A DNA stretch of 64,000 bases from Pseudomonas capeferrum (GTDB lineage Bacteria; Pseudomonadota; Gammaproteobacteria; Pseudomonadales; Pseudomonadaceae). Where the stretch lies: assembly GCF_013523055.1 (NCBI RefSeq), contig NZ_JAAMQM010000003.1, forward strand, positions 124,001 to 188,000. The letters are read 5' to 3'. Position numbers and translations under genes: made by a program. Within the stretch, counting starts at the first letter, position 1, and the number at the start of each line of letters is the position of its first letter. Under the pieces are notes generated by a model. The model saw only the letters and a list, made by a program, of their open reading frames with translations, ran no database searches and was not told the DNA's origin. Of the stretch, positions 9,289 to 16,717 are shown piece by piece.

Positions 9289-10142
9289 TCGCCATCATTT
9301 CGACCAAAGGCGGGGTCGGTAAGACGACCGTTGCCGCCAACCTGGGCGGCTTTATCGCCGACGCCGGTCGGCGGGTCCTGCTGATCGACCTCGACGTCCA
9401 GCCGACGCTTTCGTCCTACTACGCACTCACCCAGCGCGCCGCCGGCGGCATCTACGAGCTGCTGGCATTCAATGAACAGTCGCTGCCGCAGTTGGTCTCC
9501 CAGACCTCCGTGCACAACCTGGACGTGGTGCTGTCCAACGACCAGCACCAGCAGTTGGGCACGCTGTTGCTCCATGCGGCCGATGGGCGCTTGCGGCTGC
9601 GCAACCTGCTGCCGCTGTTCCAGCCGCATTACGACCTGGTGCTGATCGATACGCAGGGCGCCCGCAGCGTCATGCTGGAGATGGCCCTGCTCGCCGCCGA
9701 CCTGGCCGTCTCGCCGATCACCCCGGAGATTCTGGCGGCGCGGGAACTGCAGCGTGGCACGCTGCAGCTTATCGATGCCATCGCTCCGTACCGCTATCTG
9801 GGCATCCAACCGCCGCCCCTGCATCTGCTACTCAATCGCGTGCCTGCCGTCTCGTCGAACGCCAGGTTGGTGCAGCAGACGCTGCGGCTGATCTTTCGTG
9901 AGCACCGCGAGGTGCGGATACTCGGCAGCGAACTGCCCGCGATCGAAGCCTTCCCGCGGGCGGCAACCGCGGGCCAACCCGTGCACCGGGCTGAATACCG
10001 ACGCCCGAGCGGGCGCCAGGCACCGGCGGCGCTGGAGATCATGCGCGCCCTGGCCAGTGAGCTGCTGCCCCAGTGGCAAGAGCAGTTTGCCAGCGTGATC
10101 GGTCGCGTCGGCAGGAGGCCGTCACATGTCGAGCACCTCTGA
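9279..10142 (+). CDS. parA: ParA/Soj-type partition ATPase of the ICE
   Basis: 287 residues. The deviant Walker A KGGVGKTTVAANL lies at about residues 10-22, followed by LLIDLDVQPTLSSYY (A'/Walker B region) and LVLIDTQGARSV. ParA ATPases position or stabilise DNA with ParB; in ICEs they help keep the excised circle. Overlaps alpA by 10 bp and the next small gene by 17 bp, so this is one operon. The C-terminal AEYRRPSGRQAPAALEIMRALASEL is typical for ICE ParA. Confidence 0.92.
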   Translation: MHVIAIISTKGGVGKTTVAANLGGFIADAGRRVLLIDLDVQPTLSSYYALTQRAAGGIYELLAFNEQSLPQLVSQTSVHNLDVVLSNDQHQQLGTLLLHAADGRLRLRNLLPLFQPHYDLVLIDTQGARSVMLEMALLAADLAVSPITPEILAARELQRGTLQLIDAIAPYRYLGIQPPPLHLLLNRVPAVSSNARLVQQTLRLIFREHREVRILGSELPAIEAFPRAATAGQPVHRAEYRRPSGRQAPAALEIMRALASELLPQWQEQFASVIGRVGRRPSHVEHL

Positions 10143-10311
10143 GCACTGCCGTGATCATCCACGGTTCCTGGCGCTGATCGAGTTCGCCTTGCGTGAAGGC
10201 TGGCGCGTCCGCCGCACACCGGCAGGACAGCTAAAGCTGGTGAAGCCAGACCTGCCGCCGATCTTCACGCGCTCACTGGTGAGCGACGACCGGGCAAGCC
10301 TGAGCACGTAG
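10126..10311 (+). CDS. Small conserved ICE protein between parA and parB
   Basis: 61 residues with an excellent ribosome site (AGGAGG at 10113-10118), overlapping the end of parA and ending 10 bp before parB, so it is very likely translated. The sequence LALIEFALREGWRVRRTPAGQLKLVKP suggests a small alpha-beta fold vaguely like HicA-type RNA-binding domains, but the catalytic features are not evident. I do not recognise a function. A role as an accessory to partition is inferred only from position. Confidence 0.7.
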   Translation: MSSTSEHCRDHPRFLALIEFALREGWRVRRTPAGQLKLVKPDLPPIFTRSLVSDDRASLST

Positions 10312-10321
10312 GGAGGCCGTC

Positions 10322-11992
10322 ATGGCGACTGTCACGCCTGAGGAAATGGCCGGCCAATTGCTGGCCGAGGGGTTTGCCCGCTCCGGCCCTGCCGCACAGG
10401 TGTTAAGCGACCCGCTGACCGACACGCCGATGGTGGTCACGCTCGATGACCTTCGCCCCTATGAGCTTGATCCACGCCTGACGCGCAATGCGCTCTACGA
10501 CGAAATCAAAACCTCCATCCGTGAGCGGGGTTTGGATGCCCCGCCACCGATTACCCGGCGGCCCGGTGCCGAGCACTTCATCATTCGCAACGGCGGCAAC
10601 ACCCGCCTGGCGATCCTGCGCGAGCTGTGGTCAGAGACCAAGGATGAACGCTTCTTCCGCATTGCCTGCCTGTTCCGGCCATGGCCGGAGCGCGGCGAGA
10701 TCGTCGCCCTGACCGGGCACTTGGCGGAGAACGAATTACACGGCAGCCTGACGTTCATCGAGCGGGCCCTCGGCGTTGAAAAAGCCCGCGAGCTCTACGA
10801 GCAGGAAAGCGGCAAGTCGCTGTCGCAGTCGGAGCTCGCCCGCCGCCTCAGCGCCGACGGCTATCCCATCCAGCAGTCGCACATCAGCCGCATGCAAGAC
10901 ACCGTGCGCTACCTGCTGCCCACCATCCCCAACGTGCTGTACAACGGCTTGGGCAGGCATCAAGTCGAACGCTTGGCGGTGTTGCGCAAAGCCTGCGAGC
11001 TCACCTGGGAAAAATATGCGAGCGGCAAGGCGTTGGCCGTCGATTTCGAGACGTTCTTTCACGACGTCCTCACCCTTTTTGATGTTCAGCCCGACTGTTT
11101 TGCCGTTGGCCGCGTCCAAGACGAACTGATCGGCCAGATGTCGCAGCTGCTCGATATCGACTACAACGTGCTGGAACTGGACGTCGACAGCGCCGAGCAC
11201 CGCCAGCGGGCGGTAACCAGTCCACCCCAGCTGCCGGTTGAAACCGCAACCGTCGCTCAACCTGGACGTGCAGCCACTCCATCGCCGGATGTATCTCAGA
11301 ACAGGGATGCTGCCGTAGGTATTTCCGGAGCTGCGCCGAACAAAGACACCGATTCACCACCACCGTCAGTACAGAAACCAGTACCAGGCGCTTCTTCCGG
11401 TGATCATGATCCAGACGCGCGCCTGCAGGGCCATATTGTCTCCCCCGCCGACGACACCGAGCGCCTGCAAGGCATCCAACACATGCTCGCCGAGCACACC
11501 GGCGATCCGCTGCCGGCCTTCGCGGACAGGGTACTGCAGGCCATTCCGGTGCAAGCCGGCGGGCTGTTCCCGATCAGCGACGTCTGGTACATCGAGCCAG
11601 GACTGGATGCGCCCGATCGACTGCGCATCCACATCGCCCAACTCGCCCAGGAGATCGCCGAGCAAGCCGAGCTGATCGACTGCATCGAAGCAATCGAGAC
11701 CGGCATAGGCTTCACCTGCAGTGCACCCCAGGCGGACGTGTCGCCACCGGCCTTCGGTCAGGTCGTGTTGGCGTTTTTACGCACCTTGAGTCTGCCCCAC
11801 ACCATGGTCCCCGATCAGGATGATCGGCACCTGGAGGGCCACCTGGGGGCACTGTTGTTGGGAGGCGGTGGCAGCGACGCAGGCACCCTTCCCCGTCTCA
11901 GCGATAACGGCTTGGTCAAGTTGTTCCGTCTGATCCGGCTGGCACGCCGGCTGTTGGATCTGGAGGCCAATCCAGATGAGGCCAACCCCTGA
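10322..11992 (+). CDS. parB: ParB-family partition protein, PFGI-1 ICE type
   Basis: 556 residues, preceded by GGGAGG at 10311-10316. The N-terminal ParB/Srx-like domain spans about residues 35-110 (LRPYELDPRLTRN, IIRNGGNTRLAIL), followed by an HTH region (SQSELARRLSADGYPIQQSHISRMQ split at residues 160-195). The middle is a low-complexity proline/serine-rich linker (about 300-370), and a further conserved C-terminal domain follows. The family is the large ICE ParB class (TIGR03764). It acts with the ParA encoded upstream and is in the same operon. Confidence 0.9.
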   Translation: MATVTPEEMAGQLLAEGFARSGPAAQVLSDPLTDTPMVVTLDDLRPYELDPRLTRNALYDEIKTSIRERGLDAPPPITRRPGAEHFIIRNGGNTRLAILRELWSETKDERFFRIACLFRPWPERGEIVALTGHLAENELHGSLTFIERALGVEKARELYEQESGKSLSQSELARRLSADGYPIQQSHISRMQDTVRYLLPTIPNVLYNGLGRHQVERLAVLRKACELTWEKYASGKALAVDFETFFHDVLTLFDVQPDCFAVGRVQDELIGQMSQLLDIDYNVLELDVDSAEHRQRAVTSPPQLPVETATVAQPGRAATPSPDVSQNRDAAVGISGAAPNKDTDSPPPSVQKPVPGASSGDHDPDARLQGHIVSPADDTERLQGIQHMLAEHTGDPLPAFADRVLQAIPVQAGGLFPISDVWYIEPGLDAPDRLRIHIAQLAQEIAEQAELIDCIEAIETGIGFTCSAPQADVSPPAFGQVVLAFLRTLSLPHTMVPDQDDRHLEGHLGALLLGGGGSDAGTLPRLSDNGLVKLFRLIRLARRLLDLEANPDEANP

Positions 11993-12010
11993 AACAGGCC
12001 GGAGGGAACC

Positions 12011-12571
12011 ATGTCGGCACCTCATCCGCTTAATCAAGCCGTGGTTGCACAGGCGCTGCACGACCTGCGCAACGGCCAACTTCGCCGCTGCCAGTCGATG
12101 GGTTTCAGCGAGCGAGAACTGGATGTACTCAAGCAACCGGCGCTGGTGAGCCTGCTGGCCAATGCCCAGGTGCCCTGGTGCTCCGTGACGGTCAATACGG
12201 CCGTCCTCTGGCGCCTGGTCAGCCAGATGCATGACATCGAGCAGGAGATCGCCACGATCGATCGCATGCTGCGCCTGGGGGCCAGTACCGAGATGGTCAG
12301 CAAGTTCTACGGGCTGACGCATCAGGAGGTCGCCCTGCGCCGCGACATCATTTGCCTGCCCAAGCGCAGGGGACGGCATCCGGTGCTGAGTGAAGAGCAG
12401 GAGATGGCCCTGTGGAAACAGTGGAAGGCCGGCATCACCGAGCGCGGCATCGCACTGGATAACGACAGCACGATGCTGGAACTGACGATGGATCTGGCCG
12501 AAGCCCTCGCCTTGCCCATGTCGGTGATCTGGGCGGCCATCGCAAGCTGGATCGACCAAGGCCTGGTGTAG
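12011..12571 (+). CDS. DUF2857 family ICE protein
   Basis: 186 residues; ATG at 12011 with GGAGG at 12001-12005. The sequence matches what I know of DUF2857, found after parB in PFGI-1-type ICEs and SPI-7: an N-terminal segment (NQAVVAQALHDLRNGQLRRC), a middle helix-turn-helix-like stretch (LRLGASTEMVSKFYGLTHQEV) and a conserved end (LPMSVIWAAIASWIDQG). It may be a DNA-binding accessory protein for replication; no biochemical role is known to me. The next gene starts 5 bp downstream. Confidence 0.85.
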   Translation: MSAPHPLNQAVVAQALHDLRNGQLRRCQSMGFSERELDVLKQPALVSLLANAQVPWCSVTVNTAVLWRLVSQMHDIEQEIATIDRMLRLGASTEMVSKFYGLTHQEVALRRDIICLPKRRGRHPVLSEEQEMALWKQWKAGITERGIALDNDSTMLELTMDLAEALALPMSVIWAAIASWIDQGLV

Positions 12572-12575
12572 AGCC

Positions 12576-13706
12576 ATGGTCGCGCAGGCAGGCCCCGCCG
12601 CGCTTTCAACGCTGCTCGATGACGCCCTGCGGCAGTTGCCGCCCAGACGGGAGCCCGCGCCCACCAGCGATGGCTTTCTCTACAGCGGCAATCGCCATGA
12701 AAGCGTGCCCCGGGCGCTGTTTCTCGACACTCGGCTGACCCCGCTGGAGCGCAATGCCTGGCAAATCATCCGGCTCATGCTCAACGCCGATGGCGTCACG
12801 GCGTTCCCCACTTACGACCAGCTGCGTCCCTACCTGGCCTCGACGCCCTGCGCGCAGCAGGCGTCGTACGAAACCGTGGCGCGGGCGCTTACCCTGCTGC
12901 GCCTGACACGCTGGCTGAGCCTCGTGCGCCGCCGGCGCGATCCCAAGACCGGACACATCAAGGGCAACCTGTACGTCCTGCACGACGAGCCCCTCACGCC
13001 CTTCGAAGCCATGCAACTCGATCCCGAGTATCTGGGGCTGGTGAGCCATGCGCTGGAGCATGCCAGCAAGGCGGTGCAGCGGGTGGGCTACCGCACCCTC
13101 CAGGACATCAGCGAAGACCCGTTGCTCAGCGGCCGCGTGTTGCCGACGCGGCTGCAGGTGCTGGTGCAACGCATGGCCCAGGGCGGCGTCAGCCCTGGGG
13201 GAATTTATCCACAAGCGCACTCCCTCCACAAATCCGAAGAGGGTGAAAACGCCCTTCTTCGGAATGGCGAACCGCCGTCTTCGGATGCCGAAGCAGGTAC
13301 GAACGCCAGTAAAACCGGCCCTCTTCGGAATCCGAAGCGGGACCGTACTAGTACTCGTATAGATAAATCCGTACGTACGGTACCGCGTGCGCGAGAACAC
13401 CCGCATCTGCGCCTTCCTGAGCGCTTTCTGGCGCTACGCGAAGAGCAGCAGGCCGGTGCGCTGGTGGCCCTGCAGCAAGTGCAGGTTGAACAGCGACAAG
13501 CCGTGCTCGATGAATGGGCCGCGCGCTGTCGCAGCAACGAGGTGCGCAAACCGGCCGGCTACCTGTTCGGCATCATCCAGGCAGCCATTCGCGGTGAGTT
13601 CAACGCCTGGGCCGGACAGGACAAGAGCAAGGCCACCGCCGATCCGCCCCCCGAGGTGGTGCATACGCACCTCGCCCAGCTGCATGCCTTGTTGCACCCC
13701 AAGTGA
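12576..13706 (+). CDS. STY4528-family pathogenicity-island replication protein
   Basis: 376 residues. The N-terminal half resembles a winged-helix replication initiator: FLDTRLTPLERNAWQIIRLM, FPTYDQLRPYLAS, ETVARALTLLRLTRWLSLV. The tail holds LREEQQAGALVALQQV and a conserved end RKPAGYLFGIIQAAIRGEF. The family occurs between DUF2857 and the PFL_4669 gene in GI-type ICEs and is thought to act in replication of the excised circle. A TTATCCACA sequence at 13205-13213 inside the gene matches a DnaA box but may be chance. Confidence 0.83.
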   Translation: MVAQAGPAALSTLLDDALRQLPPRREPAPTSDGFLYSGNRHESVPRALFLDTRLTPLERNAWQIIRLMLNADGVTAFPTYDQLRPYLASTPCAQQASYETVARALTLLRLTRWLSLVRRRRDPKTGHIKGNLYVLHDEPLTPFEAMQLDPEYLGLVSHALEHASKAVQRVGYRTLQDISEDPLLSGRVLPTRLQVLVQRMAQGGVSPGGIYPQAHSLHKSEEGENALLRNGEPPSSDAEAGTNASKTGPLRNPKRDRTSTRIDKSVRTVPRAREHPHLRLPERFLALREEQQAGALVALQQVQVEQRQAVLDEWAARCRSNEVRKPAGYLFGIIQAAIRGEFNAWAGQDKSKATADPPPEVVHTHLAQLHALLHPK

Positions 13707-13730
13707 CGGCCGAGTAACCCTCCCTGGCTC

Positions 13731-13873
13731 TCTCTGGAGCTATCCCCCGGGGATAGTTGCAACACACAGCCTCCCGGAGGTGAACCACCACCCTGCTCTG
13801 CACCAGCGACACCCGTCTGCCGACTGGATCTCCCTGGAACTATCCCCTGGGGATAGTTGCAACACGCAGCCTT
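13731..13873. repeat. Two palindromic CTATCCCC/GGGGATAG repeats, exactly 100 bp apart
   Basis: Two ~42-nt copies at 13731-13772 and 13831-13873 share TGGARCTATCCCC, GGGGATAGTTGCAACAC and CAGCCT; the centre is palindromic. They lie in the 269-bp gap between the STY4528-type gene and the PFL_4669 gene. A third copy lies after ssb. No T-run follows, so a terminator role is unlikely; binding sites for a dimeric regulator or a hairpin in a leader RNA are possible. Confidence 0.75.
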
Positions 13874-13975
13874 CCGCCCAGCAAAGCCGGCAGCCCTCGG
13901 CTGCGCTTTGTTGACTGACCGCCTTCCGTGCGCTGCTCAAGCTAGCGACTCGTTCCTCTCACGCGAGTCGTCCCC

Positions 13976-14767
13976 ATGGCCACCGACACCTCCTTGCAAC
14001 TGAATCTCGGATCGCTGCGCAGTGCCATGTCGCTGACGCTGCACACCCATCACGCCTCGCGCATCTGGCACGGCCGCGCAGCCAGCGAGGGCAAGCCCGG
14101 CATCGTCGGCTTGAACGGTTTCATCGCCATCGCCAACAAGATCAAGCGCGGCGCCGAGCAGGACGACCCCTACTCGGACTGGTGGATGCTGAGGCTCGAG
14201 GAAAAGCTGACGCAGACCAAGGACAGCCTGCAGGCCTTGCGTGAGCAGGTCGATCAGGCCCTGGCCGACATACCGCCAGCGCTGTCGCTGGGCGAGAACA
14301 TGAACGTGCAGCCGGTGAAGCTGCCACTGTTCGTCAACGCGCAGCTCGGCTTCCTCGCCGTGTACCTGCTGGCCGACTACGACGACCTGGCGCGCAAGCT
14401 GATCCTCGCCCACCACACCGCGCTGATTGATCGCAGCACGCTTGAACGCTGGCTCAACGAAGGGGCGCACGCCCTGCGCAGTCTGTTCTCGCTGGCCCAG
14501 CAGTACCGCTACTCGGGCTGCACGCGGGACGACTTCGCGGCCAAGAATGCCGCCGCCCGAGCTGCCCTGGAGAAGCTCGGGGAACTGCCGCAGGAGGTAC
14601 TCGAAGGCACGCTGCGCTCGCGCTATGCCCCGCCGATCATCCGGCGCTCGGCGCTGGCCGCCTCGGTACCGCAGGATGTCGCGGATGCCAGTGACGACAA
14701 CGTTTTGGCTGAGCCCGACGACATCACCCTGGCAGCCGCCGGCGATAACGCGGAGGCCTCAGCATGA
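13976..14767 (+). CDS. Integrating conjugative element protein, PFL_4669 family (TIGR03761)
   Basis: 263 residues. The conserved block (SLTLHTHHASRIWHGR, IVGLNGFIAIANKIKRG, DDPYSDWWMLRLEEKL) is diagnostic of the PFL_4669 family of GI-type ICEs, located between the replication protein and ssb. The C-terminal 40 residues are acidic and low in complexity. Function is unknown, probably DNA maintenance of the circular form. No strong ribosome site precedes the ATG. It overlaps the next gene by 4 bp (ATGA), so the two are translationally coupled. Palindromic repeats lie upstream. Confidence 0.87.
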   Translation: MATDTSLQLNLGSLRSAMSLTLHTHHASRIWHGRAASEGKPGIVGLNGFIAIANKIKRGAEQDDPYSDWWMLRLEEKLTQTKDSLQALREQVDQALADIPPALSLGENMNVQPVKLPLFVNAQLGFLAVYLLADYDDLARKLILAHHTALIDRSTLERWLNEGAHALRSLFSLAQQYRYSGCTRDDFAAKNAAARAALEKLGELPQEVLEGTLRSRYAPPIIRRSALAASVPQDVADASDDNVLAEPDDITLAAAGDNAEASA

Positions 14768-15297
14768 ACTCGACGCCGAGTACTGCGGCAGCCCGCCGCT
14801 TTTACCCACTGGAACAGGCTGACTTCCTCAAGCTGGAACAGGCCGCCTCTCTAAAAGGCCTTTTACAGCCTTTTAAAGGTAAGGGGGCACTTACCCAGTG
14901 GGCCAGCCAGTGCCACAGGCTGCGCGATGAGCTGATCGAGCTGGCGCAGCGGCGCGTCCTGGCGCAGGCAAATGCCTATCCCTTCCGCCTGCTACCGGTG
15001 GAGCTGGCCCAGCAGACCACGGGCGCCGGCACGACCTTTCTGCGCTGGCGCAAGCCGGATCGCTCGGCCATGGGCGTGGCGCTGTGGCAGGGGCTGATCG
15101 GAAGCGCCGCCACGCCCGAAGCCCTGACCGATGACCTTTATGCGATGGAGGTGCAGCGCATCGCCATCAACATGCAGATCAGCCTGCTGCACACCCTCGG
15201 TCGTCAGGCCCAGGAATGCGCCGCCAAGGTGGCCCAGGCGCATGCCGTCTACCTACGCCGGCGTGGCGATCCCCCCGCCCTGGGTCCACCGCACTAA
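14764..15297 (+). CDS. DUF3158 family ICE protein
   Basis: 177 residues, starting in the ATGA overlap with the PFL_4669 gene. Conserved segments include FYPLEQADFLKLEQAA, LRDELIELAQRRVLAQA, and GTTFLRWRKPDRSAMGV. DUF3158 proteins sit between the PFL_4669 gene and ssb in this ICE class. The mostly helical protein has no recognisable catalytic motif. A role in replication or single-strand DNA handling is inferred from position. Confidence 0.83.
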   Translation: MNSTPSTAAARRFYPLEQADFLKLEQAASLKGLLQPFKGKGALTQWASQCHRLRDELIELAQRRVLAQANAYPFRLLPVELAQQTTGAGTTFLRWRKPDRSAMGVALWQGLIGSAATPEALTDDLYAMEVQRIAINMQISLLHTLGRQAQECAAKVAQAHAVYLRRRGDPPALGPPH

Positions 15298-15357
15298 AAC
15301 ACAACCTGAACTGACTCCCTGCGGCATCACGCCACTTCCCCTTCGAGGACTGACAGC

Positions 15358-15759
15358 ATGAGCACTTACTTTTTCGCCGAAGGCAACATCGGCTCGGCAC
15401 CGGAATTCCACGAGTACCCGAACGGCAACGAAGAGCCGCGCCGGGTGTTGCGCCTCAACGTGTATTTCGACAATCCGGTACCGGTGAAGGATGGCTACGA
15501 AGATCGCGGCGGCTTCTGGCGGCCGGTCGACTGGTGGCATCGGGACGCCGAACACTGGGCCACGCTGTTCAAGAAAGGCATGCGCGTCGTGGTGCTCGGC
15601 CGCGAGGAACGCGACGACTGGACGGACGAGGACAACAATCCGCGCACCACGTATCGAATCAATGCACGAGGTGTCGGCATCATGCCCTACCGTATCGAGG
15701 CCCTGACGCTCAGCCCGAAGCCGGGCAGCAGTCCTGATCCGGAACCCGTCGGCGAATAG
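15358..15759 (+). CDS. ssb: ICE-encoded single-stranded DNA-binding protein
   Basis: 133 residues with an OB-fold arrangement (FFAEGNIGSAPEFHEYP at the N-terminus, then VLRLNVYFDNPV and KGMRVVVLGREERDDW). The protein is divergent from chromosomal SSB, and the C-terminal tail EPVGE lacks the usual DDDIPF tip, which is common in ICE versions. It should coat single strands during conjugative replication. Located after DUF3158, as in related ICEs. A CTATCCCC palindrome follows 11 bp after the stop. Confidence 0.8.
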   Translation: MSTYFFAEGNIGSAPEFHEYPNGNEEPRRVLRLNVYFDNPVPVKDGYEDRGGFWRPVDWWHRDAEHWATLFKKGMRVVVLGREERDDWTDEDNNPRTTYRINARGVGIMPYRIEALTLSPKPGSSPDPEPVGE

Positions 15760-15770
15760 CGCCGTGGCCT

Positions 15771-15806
15771 TCCATGGAGCTATCCCCAGGGGATAACTCC
15801 ATGGAG
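15771..15806. repeat. Third CTATCCCC palindrome, long inverted repeat
   Basis: Arms TCCATGGAGCTATCCCC and GGGGATAACTCCATGGA form a 17-bp inverted repeat around one A, with a single mismatch. The core matches the two copies at 13.7-13.9 kb. It lies between ssb and the first cargo gene. Confidence 0.75.
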
Positions 15807-15925
15807 TTCCACTGAGTTCCAGAGCACCCAACGTGAGCGAAACGGTCACACAGGGCCTGGAAGCCGTGATAGCTCACCTCCGAATCGGCATACTGTTGTG
15901 CACCTGCCCTTTTCGGAGCTTGCAC

Positions 15926-16705
15926 ATGGTCGGCCAGAGAACCCGCTATTCCCTCGCTCAATTCCTCGCACTGCAGGAAGTCTCGGTATTGATCGTGCTG
16001 CTGCGCAAATACGGCGTGCACAATCACTCCCTGTACCCAGGTCAGTTGCTCATCGGGCTGGAGCAGACCCTGGTGGGACTCGACGACAGCGTTGTTCTGC
16101 TGATCCTGAAGGAAGTCGTCGGCACGCAGAGCAACCTGCGCGCGGCCGTCACGCCGAAGACCCGATTCGACGAGCGTATGCATGACCTCACCCAATGCCT
16201 TCTCCTGGATGGCTATATCGTCCAGGACAAGCGATTGCTGCAGACGGATCCATCGATCACCGATGCGCCCCCAGTGGATGACGACCTGATCATTGCCCTG
16301 CGCAATTCAGGCGCGCCCACGCGTGAAGCCATAATCGCCAAGATCAACGACTCGGCCGAGGCGTTCCGTGCCTCACCGCCCGACTACAACGCTGCGCTGA
16401 CCAACGCCCGGATCGCCCTGGAAACGCTGGCGGTTGATGTAGCCGCGGATGTCGCCTCCCAGCAAGCATCAAACGCCAGCTACAACCCAGCGAAATGGGG
16501 TGAGGTGATCGCCTTCCTGCGTAACAGCGGAGAGATCACCGTGGAAGAAGAGAAAGGCCTGGCCGGTGTGTTCGGCTTCCTCAGCCCAGGTGCCCATCGG
16601 CCCATCGGCATTCCACAGAGCCAGATGACTCGGCTCGGGCGCTCCCTCGCCCTCAACCTGTGCTGGTTCCTGCTGCACAACCGGCTGGCCCGGCGAACGA
16701 CCTGA
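15926..16705 (+). CDS. Unknown protein, ICE cargo between ssb and topB
   Basis: 259 residues from the ATG at 15926, preferred because CGGAG lies about 8 nt upstream; an in-frame start at 15833 lacks one. The C-terminal third (ALTNARIALETLAVDVAAD, KWGEVIAFLRNSGEI, EEEKGLAGVFGFLSPGAHRP, ALNLCWFLLHNRLA) is helical and recalls C-terminal domains seen in some abortive-infection proteins, but I cannot assign a family firmly. It converges with a very large minus-strand gene, the stops being 12 bp apart. Both interrupt the usual ssb-topB order, so they are cargo. Confidence 0.7.
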   Translation: MVGQRTRYSLAQFLALQEVSVLIVLLRKYGVHNHSLYPGQLLIGLEQTLVGLDDSVVLLILKEVVGTQSNLRAAVTPKTRFDERMHDLTQCLLLDGYIVQDKRLLQTDPSITDAPPVDDDLIIALRNSGAPTREAIIAKINDSAEAFRASPPDYNAALTNARIALETLAVDVAADVASQQASNASYNPAKWGEVIAFLRNSGEITVEEEKGLAGVFGFLSPGAHRPIGIPQSQMTRLGRSLALNLCWFLLHNRLARRTT

Positions 16706-16717
16706 GACGTTCGGCCG

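Noticed and set aside
13205..13213. DnaA-box sequence TTATCCACA inside the STY4528-type gene
   Set aside because: Single isolated copy within coding sequence; chance cannot be excluded, unlike the paired boxes at 33.5 kb.
13731..13873. Repeats considered as a CRISPR array
   Set aside because: Only two copies with palindromic cores, a spacer too long, and no cas genes.
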